35,063 nt of DNA from Ignatzschineria cameli (GCF_003121895.1 NZ_QEWW01000012.1:1-35063); one strand, 5' to 3'; numbered from the stretch's first letter, positions 22,293 to 30,854 are shown. Numbers and translations: made by a program. Notes: a model not told the origin generated them from the sequence alone.

Positions 22293-23798
22293 ATGTTTAC
22301 ATTTATTGGCGGTATATTGCTGCTTATTTTAGGTTACTTCACTTATGGGAAGTATGTAGAGAAGGTTTTTGGGGTAAAAGAGAGGCCAACGCCGGCATAT
22401 ACAAATAGTGATGGCGTTGACTATGTGCCGATGAATACGGCAAAAAACTCATTGATCCAGTTACTCAATATTGCGGGTGTCGGTCCTATTTTTGGTCCTA
22501 TTTTAGGGGCGCTCTATGGACCCGTTGCTTTTATCTGGATAGTCTTCGGTTGTATCCTTGCTGGCGGGGTTCATGATTATCTTACTGGAATGATTTCGAT
22601 CCGTAATCGTGGAGCTCACCTTCCTGAGTTAGCGGAAAAATTTTTAGGCCGATCGATGCGTCATATTGTTAATGCTTTTGCCTTACTTCTTTTAGTTCTT
22701 GTAGGGACAGTGTTTGTCTCGGCGCCAGGGCAGTTACTCTATGATCTGATGGGTGGAAAAGTTGGTTTAGCGATTATTGTAGGTGTTATCTTTATCTACT
22801 ATGTTTTAGCGACACTCTTGCCGATCGATAAAATCATTGGTCGCTTTTATCCTTTCTTTGGCATGTTGTTGGTATTAAGTGCGATTGGAATTGGAGTCGG
22901 GTTAATTGTTACGGGGCAAGCAGGCAATATTCCTGAGTTGACTCTAGAAAACCTCCATCCAGGAGGACTGGCGATTTTCCCACTTCTCTTCTTAACGATC
23001 TCATGTGGTGCGCTTTCTGGCTTCCATGCGACACAATCCCCTATTATTTCGCGTACAACAAAGAATGAAGGGCACGGCAGAAAGATCTTCTACGGTATGA
23101 TGATTGCAGAAGGGATTATTGCGATGATCTGGGCTGCTGCGGCGATGGCGATGTTCTATGATCCTGCAGCTCCTTTTGGTGAGGGATTAAGCGCTGTATT
23201 AAAAGAGGGTGGTCCTGCATTAGTTGTGAGTAAAGTTGCGGTGATGATGTTAGGTGGAGTTGGTGGAACAATCGCGATTTTAGGGGTGATTATTCTTCCG
23301 ATCACATCAGGGGATACGGCATTTAGAAGTGCAAGAATGATTATTGCTGACTATCTTAAAATCGGTCAGGATAAAGTTGGCAAGCGTCTTTGGATTGCAC
23401 TCCCTATGTTTGTGATCTCTGCGATTCTTCTTCAGCTTGATTTTAACATCTTATGGCGCTACTTCTCATGGGCGAACCAATCGACAGCGGTAATAGCGCT
23501 CTTTGTTGGTGCAATGTATCTCTATATTGGAGGTAAGAATTATTGGATCTCGCTTTTGCCGGGAATCTTTATGTTACTTGCGACAACGACCTATATCTTA
23601 GAGCAACCGATCGGATTTGGTCTCTCGACTGAGATTTCTCAAATTGGGGCGGTCATTATCTCGATTATGCTTGTTGCACTCTTCTTCTGGCAAGCGAAGC
23701 GCCAAAAAGAGTGTGGACTCTCATTAGAAGAAGATCTGACAGGCTGGGATGGCACGATGAAAGAAGGTGGTTATGATTTCACCTGTAAAGGCTTGTAA
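22293..23798 (+). CDS. CstA-family transporter (carbon starvation protein A-like)
   Basis: This 501-residue polytopic inner-membrane protein has about 13-15 hydrophobic helices. The CstA signature region is near the N-terminus: YVPMNTAKNSLIQLLNIAGVGPIFGPILGALYGP, then GCILAGGVHDYLTGMISIRNRGAHLPE. FHATQSPIISRTTKNE follows mid-protein, and GDTAFRSARMIIADYL later. It is shorter than E. coli CstA (about 700 residues) and resembles the compact CstA form found in many bacteria. CstA-family proteins take up peptides or pyruvate under carbon limitation. It follows a 690-bp gene-poor interval and is closed by a strong terminator, so it is probably monocistronic. Substrate is inferred from the family. 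Confidence 0.9.
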   Translation: MFTFIGGILLLILGYFTYGKYVEKVFGVKERPTPAYTNSDGVDYVPMNTAKNSLIQLLNIAGVGPIFGPILGALYGPVAFIWIVFGCILAGGVHDYLTGMISIRNRGAHLPELAEKFLGRSMRHIVNAFALLLLVLVGTVFVSAPGQLLYDLMGGKVGLAIIVGVIFIYYVLATLLPIDKIIGRFYPFFGMLLVLSAIGIGVGLIVTGQAGNIPELTLENLHPGGLAIFPLLFLTISCGALSGFHATQSPIISRTTKNEGHGRKIFYGMMIAEGIIAMIWAAAAMAMFYDPAAPFGEGLSAVLKEGGPALVVSKVAVMMLGGVGGTIAILGVIILPITSGDTAFRSARMIIADYLKIGQDKVGKRLWIALPMFVISAILLQLDFNILWRYFSWANQSTAVIALFVGAMYLYIGGKNYWISLLPGIFMLLATTTYILEQPIGFGLSTEISQIGAVIISIMLVALFFWQAKRQKECGLSLEEDLTGWDGTMKEGGYDFTCKGL

Positions 23799-23844
23799 TC
23801 TGTGCGATAACGTCAGTCTACTTTAAGGTGATAGAATCAATTTG

Positions 23845-23879
23845 AAAGCTCCCGAGATGACAATTCCGGGAGCTTTTTT
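23845..23879 (+). terminator. Terminator of the cstA-like gene
   Basis: AAAGCTCCCG (23845-23854) pairs perfectly with CGGGAGCTTT (23867-23876), followed by further T residues. Confidence 0.95.
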
Positions 23880-23929
23880 ATCATCATTTTCCGATTTAGA
23901 ATCGGTGAGAGGATTGTTGAATATTGCTC

Positions 23930-24012
23930 AGGTATTAATTGGGTATTAATTAGGCATTAATCAGATGTTACTCAGATTGTTAATCGAATATTTAATTGAG
24001 TGTTAATTAGGT
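23930..24012. repeat. Degenerate 11-bp tandem repeats upstream of glycerate kinase
   Basis: Units AGGTATTAATT, GGGTATTAATT, AGGCATTAATC and AGATGTTACTC are consecutive 11-mers (23930-23973). After these come 12- and 13-bp variants that keep the TTAAT core. The array lies 50-130 nt before the start codon. Confidence 0.85.
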
Positions 24013-24062
24013 GCTGATTGAATATTACGGAAGAATAGTATGAAGGTTATGAGGGAAAAAGA

Positions 24063-25211
24063 ATGAAGATTGTGATTGCTCCAGATTCTTATAAGGAGAG
24101 TCTCTCTGCGCTTGAAGTTGCAGAGTTAATTCAGAAAGGATTCTCGCGCCATTATCCGAAGGCAGAATATCATCTGGTTCCGATAGCAGATGGAGGGGAA
24201 GGAACGATCGATGCTATTGTTGCAGCAACGGGGGGAAAGAGAGTGGTGCTCTCTGTGATGGGACCTTTAGGGGATCAGATAGAGGCTTCTTATGCCATTA
24301 CGGGGGATGGTCAGAGTGCCGTGATTGAGATGGCAGAGGCAAGTGGATTAATGCATGTTCCGTTAGAGAAACGTGATCCTACTATTACAACGAGCTTTGG
24401 AACAGGAGAATTGATTAAAGATGCCTTAAGTCGTGGTATTCGGCATATTGTTTTAGGTTTAGGTGGAAGCGCTACTAATGATGGTGGTGCCGGCATGTTA
24501 GCAGCGCTTGGATTGCAATTTTTTAATCAACAGGGTGAGGAGCTACCATTAGGGGCTATTTCATTGCAGGAGTTAGCGTCTATCGATCTTTCCCATTTAG
24601 ATCCTGCGATTCAGAAGTGCCATTTTGAGATAGCGTGTGACGTGGATGTGGTGTTGACAGGTGGCAAAGGTGCCTCCGCAATTTTTGGGCCTCAAAAAGG
24701 AGCAACGCCAGAGATGATTACTCAGTTAGATTGCGCTCTCGAAAATTATGCTCGGGTAATTGCAACGACATTACAACGTGACATTGATGAAATTAAAAAT
24801 CAGCCCGGAAGTGGTGCTGCCGGCGGGATGGGGGTTGCCGCACTCACCTTTTTACAAGGGGAATTAAAATCGGGGGTAACGTTAATTTTAGAACTTATTG
24901 GACTTCCACAATTACTTCTAGATGCTGATCTTGTTATTACCGGAGAGGGGCGAATGGATGGGCAAACACTTTATGGTAAGGCGCCTATAGGCGTTGCAAC
25001 TATCGCTAAAGAACATCATATCCCTGTCATTGCTATCGCCGGAAGTTTAGGTGATGGGGCTGAGTCATTGAGCGAAAAGGGTATTGTCGCTCTATTTAGT
25101 ATTCTCGATTCCCCTTGTAATTTAGATGGAGCCTATGCGAAGACGAGAATTAATCTAGAGAGAACAGCAGAGAATGTAGCAGCCTTGTTAAAAGTCGGTA
25201 AGATGTTATGA
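24063..25211 (+). CDS. Glycerate kinase, type 1 (GarK/GlxK family)
   Basis: This 382-residue cytosolic kinase phosphorylates D-glycerate; GarK/GlxK enzymes make 2-phosphoglycerate. Family landmarks are the N-terminal MKIVIAPDSYKESLSALEVA, PIADGGEGT, EMAEASGL, LGLGGSATNDGGAGM, GPQKGA, PGSGAAGGMG and ITGEGRMDGQTLYGKAP. All are present and length is normal. It follows the cstA-like gene after a terminator and an 11-bp repeat array, and the DUF421 gene follows after 75 nt. Together with the D-2-hydroxyacid dehydrogenase at 9997 it could channel hydroxypyruvate to lower glycolysis. GAGGGA precedes the ATG at a suitable distance. Confidence 0.95.
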   Translation: MKIVIAPDSYKESLSALEVAELIQKGFSRHYPKAEYHLVPIADGGEGTIDAIVAATGGKRVVLSVMGPLGDQIEASYAITGDGQSAVIEMAEASGLMHVPLEKRDPTITTSFGTGELIKDALSRGIRHIVLGLGGSATNDGGAGMLAALGLQFFNQQGEELPLGAISLQELASIDLSHLDPAIQKCHFEIACDVDVVLTGGKGASAIFGPQKGATPEMITQLDCALENYARVIATTLQRDIDEIKNQPGSGAAGGMGVAALTFLQGELKSGVTLILELIGLPQLLLDADLVITGEGRMDGQTLYGKAPIGVATIAKEHHIPVIAIAGSLGDGAESLSEKGIVALFSILDSPCNLDGAYAKTRINLERTAENVAALLKVGKML

Positions 25212-25286
25212 AGTAGCTGAGCTAGAGGGCTGATAGTGAGATCGGTTTTTAAAAAATTATAGAGCGCATAACTTGAGGGGATTAGG

Positions 25287-25955
25287 ATGTTAGAGACATT
25301 TGGATTAGAAATTACGATAGTGATTAAATTGATTGTCGGCATGGTGGGAGTCCTCTTATACTTAAGAGTCTCGGGAAAATCGCAGATGTCGCAGATGACC
25401 CCGGCAGATGTGGTTAGCTCTTTTGTGATCGGGGCTATTGTAGGTGGGACGATCTATGCACCTAATCTTTCTGTGTGGTATATGGTTTTTGGTTTAATGG
25501 CGTGGACGGTTGTCACTTATGGACTCCATCTGTTGACGAAAGTCCCTTTCTTCTATCGCCTTTTTTATGGTTCAGTCTCTTTTATCGTCAAAGATGGTGC
25601 GTTACAACTCGATGAGATGCGTCGTAATAAGATGGATGCTGAACAGTTGACTGCAAAATTGCGCGAGCAGAGAATCTTTAGCCTCATGGATGTTGATGAT
25701 GTGAGGTTAGAGACTGATGGTCAGATGACGGTTTTTCTCAAAACGGAGAAGGTGAGAGGTTTCTTGTTGATTAATGAGGGCAATATTTTAGGAGAGAATC
25801 TTAAAGATGCCGGCAAGAGTGAAGCGTGGCTACAAGAGGAGCTAGGGAAGATAGGAATTAAGGAGATAGAGTCTCTCTACTGTGTTGAATGGACGCCTGG
25901 TCGTGGAGTGATGGTTGTTGATAATAAGGGGAAGACGATAACTGTTACTGAGTAG
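25287..25955 (+). CDS. DUF421 (YetF/YcaP-type) membrane protein
   Basis: The 222-residue protein has three N-terminal helices (about 7-27, 40-58 and 63-83) and a soluble C-terminal domain. The family hallmarks RVSGKSQMSQMTPADVVSSFVIGAIVG (27-53) and the region with MDAEQLTAKLREQRIFSLMDVDDVRLETDG (about 117-146) are present. DUF421 proteins such as YetF are inner-membrane proteins that can support lipid flipping in Bacillus. The role in gammaproteobacteria (YcaP) is not settled. It is probably cotranscribed with glycerate kinase. GAGGGGATTAGG precedes the ATG. Confidence 0.88.
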   Translation: MLETFGLEITIVIKLIVGMVGVLLYLRVSGKSQMSQMTPADVVSSFVIGAIVGGTIYAPNLSVWYMVFGLMAWTVVTYGLHLLTKVPFFYRLFYGSVSFIVKDGALQLDEMRRNKMDAEQLTAKLREQRIFSLMDVDDVRLETDGQMTVFLKTEKVRGFLLINEGNILGENLKDAGKSEAWLQEELGKIGIKEIESLYCVEWTPGRGVMVVDNKGKTITVTE

Positions 25956-25966
25956 GTCATTGTAGA

Positions 25967-25998
25967 ATCACCTTCTTGATAAGAATCTCGAAGGTGAT
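25967..25998. terminator. Stem-loop between convergent genes
   Basis: ATCACCTTC (25967-25975) is inverted at 25990-25998 with a 14-nt loop, between the DUF421 gene (plus) and carbonic anhydrase (minus). There is no T tract, so it is a weak candidate. Confidence 0.4.
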
Positions 25999-26030
25999 GT
26001 CGTTGAGAGATAGATGTTATTTATTTGTCT

Positions 26031-26675
26031 CTACTTTTTCTGATTAAACATCTCCTGCACAAAATCTACCTCGCCCGTCTCGACTTTATAGAAGGCGCCG
26101 ACAATACCGATCTCTCCAGATTGATACATCTCTTTGAGGACGTTACTTCTATCAAGAATATGATCGATGGTATGCTCAACATTATGAAAAGCGACTAGAT
26201 CAACCCCCTCTTTAGAGGTGATATCGATTCCTTCATTGCTCTTTTTAACATGTTCAATAGAGGGTTTCACCTTTGCTAAAAGATTCGTTAAGTGACCGAG
26301 CTCCGTTCCATTGCAGGCGCCGGTAATGGCTCCACAGTGGGTATGACCGAGGACGACAATTAATTTAGATCCTGCGAGCTTGCAAGCAAATTCCATCGAG
26401 CCAATGATATCGTCATTGAGAACATTTCCCGCAATACGCACACTAAAGATATCGCCTAAACCCTGATCAAAAATTAGTTCTGCCGATGTTCTGCTATCGA
26501 TACAGCTCAGAATAATGGCGAAAGGGAATTGTCCCTCTTTGGTTTCGTTCACTTGCTCTAAAAGATTACTATGTGCTTTTAAGTTGGCAACGAATCGCTT
26601 ATTTCCCTCTTTTAAGAAGGCGAGTGCTAGTTCAGGGGTTAATGATTTTTGGTCTTCGATATTATGTAATCTCAT
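26031..26675 (-). CDS. Beta-class carbonic anhydrase
   Basis: The 214-residue enzyme interconverts CO2 and bicarbonate in the cytosol. Zinc ligands are visible: Cys58 (CIDSR, with the Asp60-Arg62 dyad), His111 and Cys114 (GHTHCGA). RIAGNVLNDDIIGSMEFA, also typical of the family, lies between them. The bacterial beta-CA length is normal. It is monocistronic on the minus strand, downstream of photolyase and separated from it by a strong terminator. The start is the ATG giving MRLHNIEDQK, preceded by GAGAGAAG. Confidence 0.95.
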   Translation of the reverse strand: MRLHNIEDQKSLTPELALAFLKEGNKRFVANLKAHSNLLEQVNETKEGQFPFAIILSCIDSRTSAELIFDQGLGDIFSVRIAGNVLNDDIIGSMEFACKLAGSKLIVVLGHTHCGAITGACNGTELGHLTNLLAKVKPSIEHVKKSNEGIDITSKEGVDLVAFHNVEHTIDHILDRSNVLKEMYQSGEIGIVGAFYKVETGEVDFVQEMFNQKK

Positions 26676-26881
26676 TCTTCAACTTCTCTCTATTTAGGTA
26701 GAATCACCAGAAGTGGATATAAGGTGATTAACAATTGTTCATTCTACCTTGCTTTAGATCGAAAAATGAGTAAATGAAAATTATTCTTGCAAAAAACGAT
26801 CAATTTTTAAGCATTAAATAGTGCTATCTCTTTGAATCAGAAACAGGAAGCAGAAAAAGCTAAATCGACTCTTTTTTCACT

Positions 26882-26909
26882 GGAATTGAGAGTGGGGGGC
26901 TCTAATTCC
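26882..26909. other. Hairpin in the carbonic anhydrase upstream region
   Basis: GGAATT(G)AGAG is inverted as CTCTAATTCC with a single bulged G and a G-rich loop. It lies about 210 nt upstream of the carbonic anhydrase start. No T tract follows on either strand, so it may be an operator or part of the leader. I see nothing else in 26676-26929. Confidence 0.4.
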
Positions 26910-26929
26910 GTAGATAGATAAGGACGTAG

Positions 26930-27006
26930 AGCCCAAAGTAAAATGCCACAATAACCACTCAAGAGAGTGCCAGAATTGTGGCAAGGTAGATGATCTTTAC
27001 CGGGCT
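26930..27006 (-). terminator. Long nested terminator of photolyase
   Basis: On the minus strand the core stem TGCCACAAT/ATTGTGGCA (26975-26983 with 26944-26952) encloses CACTC/GAGTG around a 4-nt loop and is followed by TTTTAC. Outer arms GTAAA/TTTAC (26938-26942, 26996-27000) and AGCCC/GGGCT (26930-26934, 27002-27006) extend it. It begins about 11 nt after the photolyase stop. Confidence 0.85.
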
Positions 27007-27016
27007 TTAGTCATAC

Positions 27017-28387
27017 TCAGCTCAAACTTTTAAAAGCTTCTATCGCTCTAAGGCGGCTACTTTTTAGATCAACAATGGCATGCTTTTGCACTTTATGAAT
27101 CTGTTTGTTATCTAAATGAGCTAATTCCGGACACCATTGACGAATAAAATCCCCGTTGGGATCAAATCGCTCAGATTGGGTGACAGGATTAAAGATTCTA
27201 AAATAGGGTACGGCATCGGTTCCGGTAGAGGCAGACCATTGCCAACCTCCATTATTAGCAGCAAAGTCACCATCGATGAGGTTCTGCATAAACCAAGCTT
27301 CCCCTTTACGCCAATCGATTAAGAGATTTTTGGTAAGAAACATTGCGGTAATCATGCGCCCGCGGTTATGCATCCAACCCGTTGCTTTCAGTTGTCTCAT
27401 AAAAGCATCCACAATGGGGATACCGGTCTCTCCATTTTTCCAAGCCTCAAAGTCAGATTCACTCTCTCGCCATTGGATATTTTCTGTCTTTTCCTGAAAG
27501 GCTCTATTTTGAGAGACTTGAGGGAAGTTCCACATAATATGGTAATAAAACTCTCTCCAATAGAGTTCATTCATCCAAGTTAAAACTCCTTCATCTCCCG
27601 AGTGGAAATCCCCTTCATTGAGCATTAATGCTTCTTGAAGGAGCGTTTTAACGGAGATCACACCGAGTGCAAGATAGGGTGAGAGACGACTCGTTCCTTC
27701 AATCGCAGGAAGATCCCGGCGGGTATGGTAAGTAAAAATATCTTCTTTTAAAAAATTCTGAAAGATCTTAAAAGCGGAGTCTTCACCGGCAGGGTAGATG
27801 GGATTATCAAATGTCTCATAAGGATTAACAGAGAGATCATCGCTTGCAATATCGATCTTATTTTGTGCCGGAATTTCAAAGTAGTTCTCAAAACGTTGAT
27901 ATTGTAAAACTTCGATCAAGCGTCTTTTGAAGGCGGTAAAGACTTTATAGGGGCGATTCTCTCCATTTAAGATGGAGCCCAATTTTACCAACGTCTTATC
28001 ATGACAAGGATAGATATCTAAATGATGCTTTTTGAGTTGTCGATAAACCGCTCGATCTCGCGCAATTTCATCGATACCCACCTCATGATTGAAATAGAGT
28101 GAAGAGATCTGATGATCTTCCATCAATTGCTGTATGCGCGTAGGGATCTCCGCCCAGGAATCGACCGAGATCACTTTGAGGGGAACATTTTTATCCGCGA
28201 GCTTTTTCTGTAAGGCTTGTAAGTTTCGCCACATAAAAGCAAGTTTTAACTTCGCATCATGATGCGCTTCCCACTCCTTATGAGAGAGAATAAAGAGCGC
28301 AATGACCTGTTGATTTTGCATCGCTTTATAGAGCGCTTCATTGTCATGAACTCGTAAATCAGATCGAAACCACATTAAAGATCGCAT
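27017..28387 (-). CDS. phr: Deoxyribodipyrimidine photolyase (CPD photolyase, class I)
   Basis: The 456-residue flavoprotein repairs UV-induced pyrimidine dimers using light. The N-terminal photolyase domain begins MRSLMWFRSDLRVHDNEAL, the antenna-binding half. The C-terminal FAD domain has TSRLSPYLALGVIS, WMNELYWREFYYHIMWNFP, MRQLKATGWMHNRGRMI, LIDWRKGEAWFMQNLIDGD and NNGGWQWSASTGTDA.PYFRIFNP, which carry the FAD and substrate contacts and the electron-transfer tryptophans. Length is close to E. coli PhrB (472). AGAGG lies just before the ATG. It is monocistronic with a strong terminator. Confidence 0.96.
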   Translation of the reverse strand: MRSLMWFRSDLRVHDNEALYKAMQNQQVIALFILSHKEWEAHHDAKLKLAFMWRNLQALQKKLADKNVPLKVISVDSWAEIPTRIQQLMEDHQISSLYFNHEVGIDEIARDRAVYRQLKKHHLDIYPCHDKTLVKLGSILNGENRPYKVFTAFKRRLIEVLQYQRFENYFEIPAQNKIDIASDDLSVNPYETFDNPIYPAGEDSAFKIFQNFLKEDIFTYHTRRDLPAIEGTSRLSPYLALGVISVKTLLQEALMLNEGDFHSGDEGVLTWMNELYWREFYYHIMWNFPQVSQNRAFQEKTENIQWRESESDFEAWKNGETGIPIVDAFMRQLKATGWMHNRGRMITAMFLTKNLLIDWRKGEAWFMQNLIDGDFAANNGGWQWSASTGTDAVPYFRIFNPVTQSERFDPNGDFIRQWCPELAHLDNKQIHKVQKHAIVDLKSSRLRAIEAFKSLS

Positions 28388-28707
28388 AATACCTCTAAAC
28401 CCTATTTACAATGAGAAGATGGGATGATGAGGAATAGGTTATAGCCTTCCGGTCGTTTATGCGAGATTTTTATTAAAATCTGCAGGCTGATTGATCTGTA
28501 GGTGTGTGGGGAGAATCATGCTTCGATCACTATAAAGGGGAATCAAAGGAAATTGTTTAGAGAGATTTTGTTGTTCAATTCCTGTCAAGTATCCCGCTGT
28601 AATCCTTTTTAAAATAATACTGATGATAAGTAGAGTTTTCTCGCATGATTTACCTAGGAGAACTTTATACTTTTAAATGATATTAAAAAGGTGAGAGTTG
28701 CAGTTTA
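28388..28707. other. Gene-free interval between photolyase and hipA
   Basis: I see no coding region, repeat array or tRNA-like remnant here. There is no recognisable partial copy of the ssrA 3' end that would mark an island boundary. The photolyase promoter must lie in the first part; a minus-strand TATAAC near 28438 is a possible -10. Confidence 0.5.
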
Positions 28708-29949
28708 TTAATATAACAACCCAATATTCTCATTAATTTTGTTTTTAATCATCACAGCAGTATTCTCAGAGATTGCATATTTTCCATCAGACAACGTCCT
28801 CAATCGACTTTTAATAATGTCAATTATTGCGTCAATCACAACTTCACTTTTCTTCGGATCCAAGCCTGAATTTTTAGCCAAATTAATGAGGTTTTCACGC
28901 TTGATTTTATAAGCCTCGCCTTCCACATCCATTTGATGATAGCCATTCAGTCCAGGATTATAAGTTAAATCATAAGCAGGTGATAATGCCCATTCACCAT
29001 TCTGATTCATCAGATAGGAGAAGTTTTTAGTATGATCATCACGATTATTCATGCATACATTAAACACACAATATTTGAATGCCTTTTCAACTTCCGGCTC
29101 ATTTCTCGTCATGAATCTTGTCATACGCAAATAGACACCATAACTGCAATTAGGAATGCGAAAATTAGCATGTAATGCGCCTGCTAAACTGTGCATCGGA
29201 ATACGCATATCATTCAAGCGATCAAAACGTTTCATACCAATAGCTGCGATCTTATCATTCACATGAAAGACTTTTGATTCAGGCACAGATAAACCACACA
29301 ATGCCGCTGTATCTAGGTAGAATTTCTCTATTTCACAAACTTCGATATCTTCATCTTGCGCATTAAACTTCACCAACCATGGTTCACCACCATCAATTGG
29401 CTGATTGCTCATTTGTTCAGTGATAGGGTTGTAATAAACTTGGGATTTTGGTCTTGCGCCTTGAGGTGACCCACCAATCACAACCAATGTTTCTAACACA
29501 TCTATATCTTGACCTGCCTGTACGGCAGCCATCTGTTCTGCAATATCAGCCAAGCTCATTTCCTGCACTGTCATTGTTATATCTGAGCTGGGACGATATG
29601 TAAATGCGCCCATAGTTTGATCACCTAAGCACGCTAAGCGTTCTAATGGATTAATTTGATCAGGATTCTTGCCCAATTTTTTTTTAAAAAAACGATCCAT
29701 CAACAATAAACCCCAGCCATCAGGTAAGCTATCTGCAAATAAGCCTGGTAACTGGAATTGAAAAGCAGGGAAATCTGTAAATGAGAGTGATTGCAGTGGT
29801 AAGCACTTAGGTGAAAATTCTATACCACGTTTTAATGCTTCTTTGGAATATTCAAATATGGTTTGCCGGCCATTGGAGACTAAATCGCCTAGATGCCAAT
29901 CTTCACCCCAACCACTGTAATAAACACTGATTTTATATAAATTCTTCAT
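28708..29949 (-). CDS. hipA: HipA-family serine/threonine kinase toxin
   Basis: The 413-residue protein is full length for HipA. The N-terminal domain has PGLFADSLPDGWG (68-80). The kinase domain has a Gly-rich loop GGSPQGARPKSQV (159-171), the catalytic segment NNRDDHTKNFS (301-311, Asp304 and Asn309) and the metal-binding DFG-like LSPAYDLTY (322-330, Asp327). All catalytic residues seem intact. HipA kinases phosphorylate targets such as glutamyl-tRNA synthetase and induce growth arrest or persistence. It starts 3 nt after the hipB stop, so the two are cotranscribed. Its base composition looks different from neighbouring genes by eye (fewer GAG/CTC runs), suggesting transfer. Target and toxicity are not readable from sequence. 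Confidence 0.93.
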   Translation of the reverse strand: MKNLYKISVYYSGWGEDWHLGDLVSNGRQTIFEYSKEALKRGIEFSPKCLPLQSLSFTDFPAFQFQLPGLFADSLPDGWGLLLMDRFFKKKLGKNPDQINPLERLACLGDQTMGAFTYRPSSDITMTVQEMSLADIAEQMAAVQAGQDIDVLETLVVIGGSPQGARPKSQVYYNPITEQMSNQPIDGGEPWLVKFNAQDEDIEVCEIEKFYLDTAALCGLSVPESKVFHVNDKIAAIGMKRFDRLNDMRIPMHSLAGALHANFRIPNCSYGVYLRMTRFMTRNEPEVEKAFKYCVFNVCMNNRDDHTKNFSYLMNQNGEWALSPAYDLTYNPGLNGYHQMDVEGEAYKIKRENLINLAKNSGLDPKKSEVVIDAIIDIIKSRLRTLSDGKYAISENTAVMIKNKINENIGLLY

Positions 29950-29952
29950 GAA

Positions 29953-30261
29953 CTATTTCCTCGGTTTGGAAGCCCTTTGGCGCGGTTTAGGATTGTTCAT
30001 TGCTTCAAACTCTTGAATGGAGATATTTTTTTTCACTAAAATATCTGATAGATCATTCACAAAGCCAAGGGCTGTCAATACACGAATGAATACGCCCAAA
30101 GTTGATCCTTCGCCTTTTTCTAAGCGTTGCAGTGTCGCCACGCCAATGCCGGACCTCTTGGCTAAATCAACTTGAGTAATATTTTTCTGTATTCTCTGTT
30201 GAGCTATTCTTCGACCTAACTCCTGAGAAATTTCTGATTCTGTTGCAAAATCAAATCGCAT
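29953..30261 (-). CDS. hipB: HipB-family antitoxin, XRE helix-turn-helix regulator
   Basis: The 102-residue DNA-binding antitoxin begins MRFDFATESEI. Its XRE-type helix-turn-helix is QNITQVDLAKRSGIGVATLQRLEKGE in type: TQVDLAKRSGIGVATLQR lies at about residues 28-45. The basic C-terminus ends PRQRASKPRK. I chose the ATG at 30261 because GAGG lies 8 nt upstream. A longer frame from a TTG at 30324 is possible, but that TTG coincides with a plausible -35 element and lies upstream of the candidate operator's inner arm. HipB binds HipA and represses the operon. It sits 147 nt from the tmRNA terminator. Confidence 0.9.
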   Translation of the reverse strand: MRFDFATESEISQELGRRIAQQRIQKNITQVDLAKRSGIGVATLQRLEKGEGSTLGVFIRVLTALGFVNDLSDILVKKNISIQEFEAMNNPKPRQRASKPRK

Positions 30262-30273
30262 CCTAATAACCTC

Positions 30274-30324
30274 ATCCTCATAACAAATCACATATGATGT
30301 ATTGTGTGCTTTATGAGGATTCAA
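30274..30324 (-). promoter_or_regulatory. Candidate hipBA promoter and HipB operator
   Basis: ATCCTCATAA (30274-30283) is perfectly inverted as TTATGAGGAT (30311-30320), 37 bp centre to centre. On the minus strand a -35 TTGAAT (30324-30319) and a -10-like TACATC (30301-30296), 17 bp apart, lie between or overlap the arms. Another TTATGAG occurs at 30333-30339. This layout fits autorepression by HipB, which binds paired palindromic sites in other hip operons. Confidence 0.55.
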
Positions 30325-30408
30325 AACATCATTTATGAGTGCTTATAGTGGATATATTATCAGTATAAGTATAGTTAACATTGATCCAAATTCTTGCGTG
30401 GATATGAC

Positions 30409-30432
30409 AAAGCCCGCTAAATAGCGGGCTTT
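30409..30432 (-). terminator. Terminator of ssrA
   Basis: AAAGCCCGCTA is inverted as TAGCGGGCTTT, 12 nt past the tmRNA 3' end. The T tract is short (TTTGTC), but the GC-rich stem is strong. Confidence 0.8.
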
Positions 30433-30444
30433 CACAATCATGAT

Positions 30445-30797
30445 TGGTGGAGGCGGCGGGATTTGAACCCGCGTCCGAGAACTATCCATTCTTGGTACTA
30501 CATGTTTAGCCGTATCTTTAATTTAACTTCACATCGTCCGACCGGCAGGAGATGCAAAGCTGTTCTAAGTTAAGTTTCGCAAAATACCCCTTAGAAATGA
30601 TATTTCACTATTTCGTTTAAGTTGACTGATGATAATACCGAACGAACACAGTATTATGATCAGTTAGCAGACTAAGCTGCTAAAGCGTAGTTGTTATCGT
30701 TTGCAACTATACAAATTGCCGCGTTTTTACAAGACTCTCGACCATCTTGACATGCACCTCAAACTTCAACATCCCCGTCGAATCCAAGAACGCCCCC
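30445..30797 (-). ncRNA. ssrA: Transfer-messenger RNA (tmRNA, SsrA)
   Basis: On the minus strand the 353-nt RNA begins GGGGGCG...GGATTCGACGGG and ends with a T-arm GGGTTCAAATCCC and an encoded CCA; GGGGGCG pairs with CGCCTCC to form the acceptor stem. The resume codon GCA opens a frame for ANDNNYALAA followed by TAG at 30672-30704, one residue different from the E. coli tag ANDENYALAA. tmRNA rescues stalled ribosomes together with SmpB (9487-9963). The tag ends in LAA, the ClpXP/ClpAP recognition signal. Pseudoknot details were not traced. Confidence 0.97.
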
Positions 30798-30854
30798 GTT
30801 TAGGTTGATAAGGCATTATAGCGAATCGCTCGATTTTATGCAATATTCAATGAT

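Noticed and set aside
28388-28707. Second attachment site or tRNA/tmRNA fragment marking an island end
   Set aside because: I looked for pieces of the ssrA 3' end (TTGAACCCGCG and similar) and found none.
30262-30324. N-terminal extension of HipB from a TTG codon
   Set aside because: The TTG is part of a plausible -35 element and the internal ATG at 30261 has the better Shine-Dalgarno.
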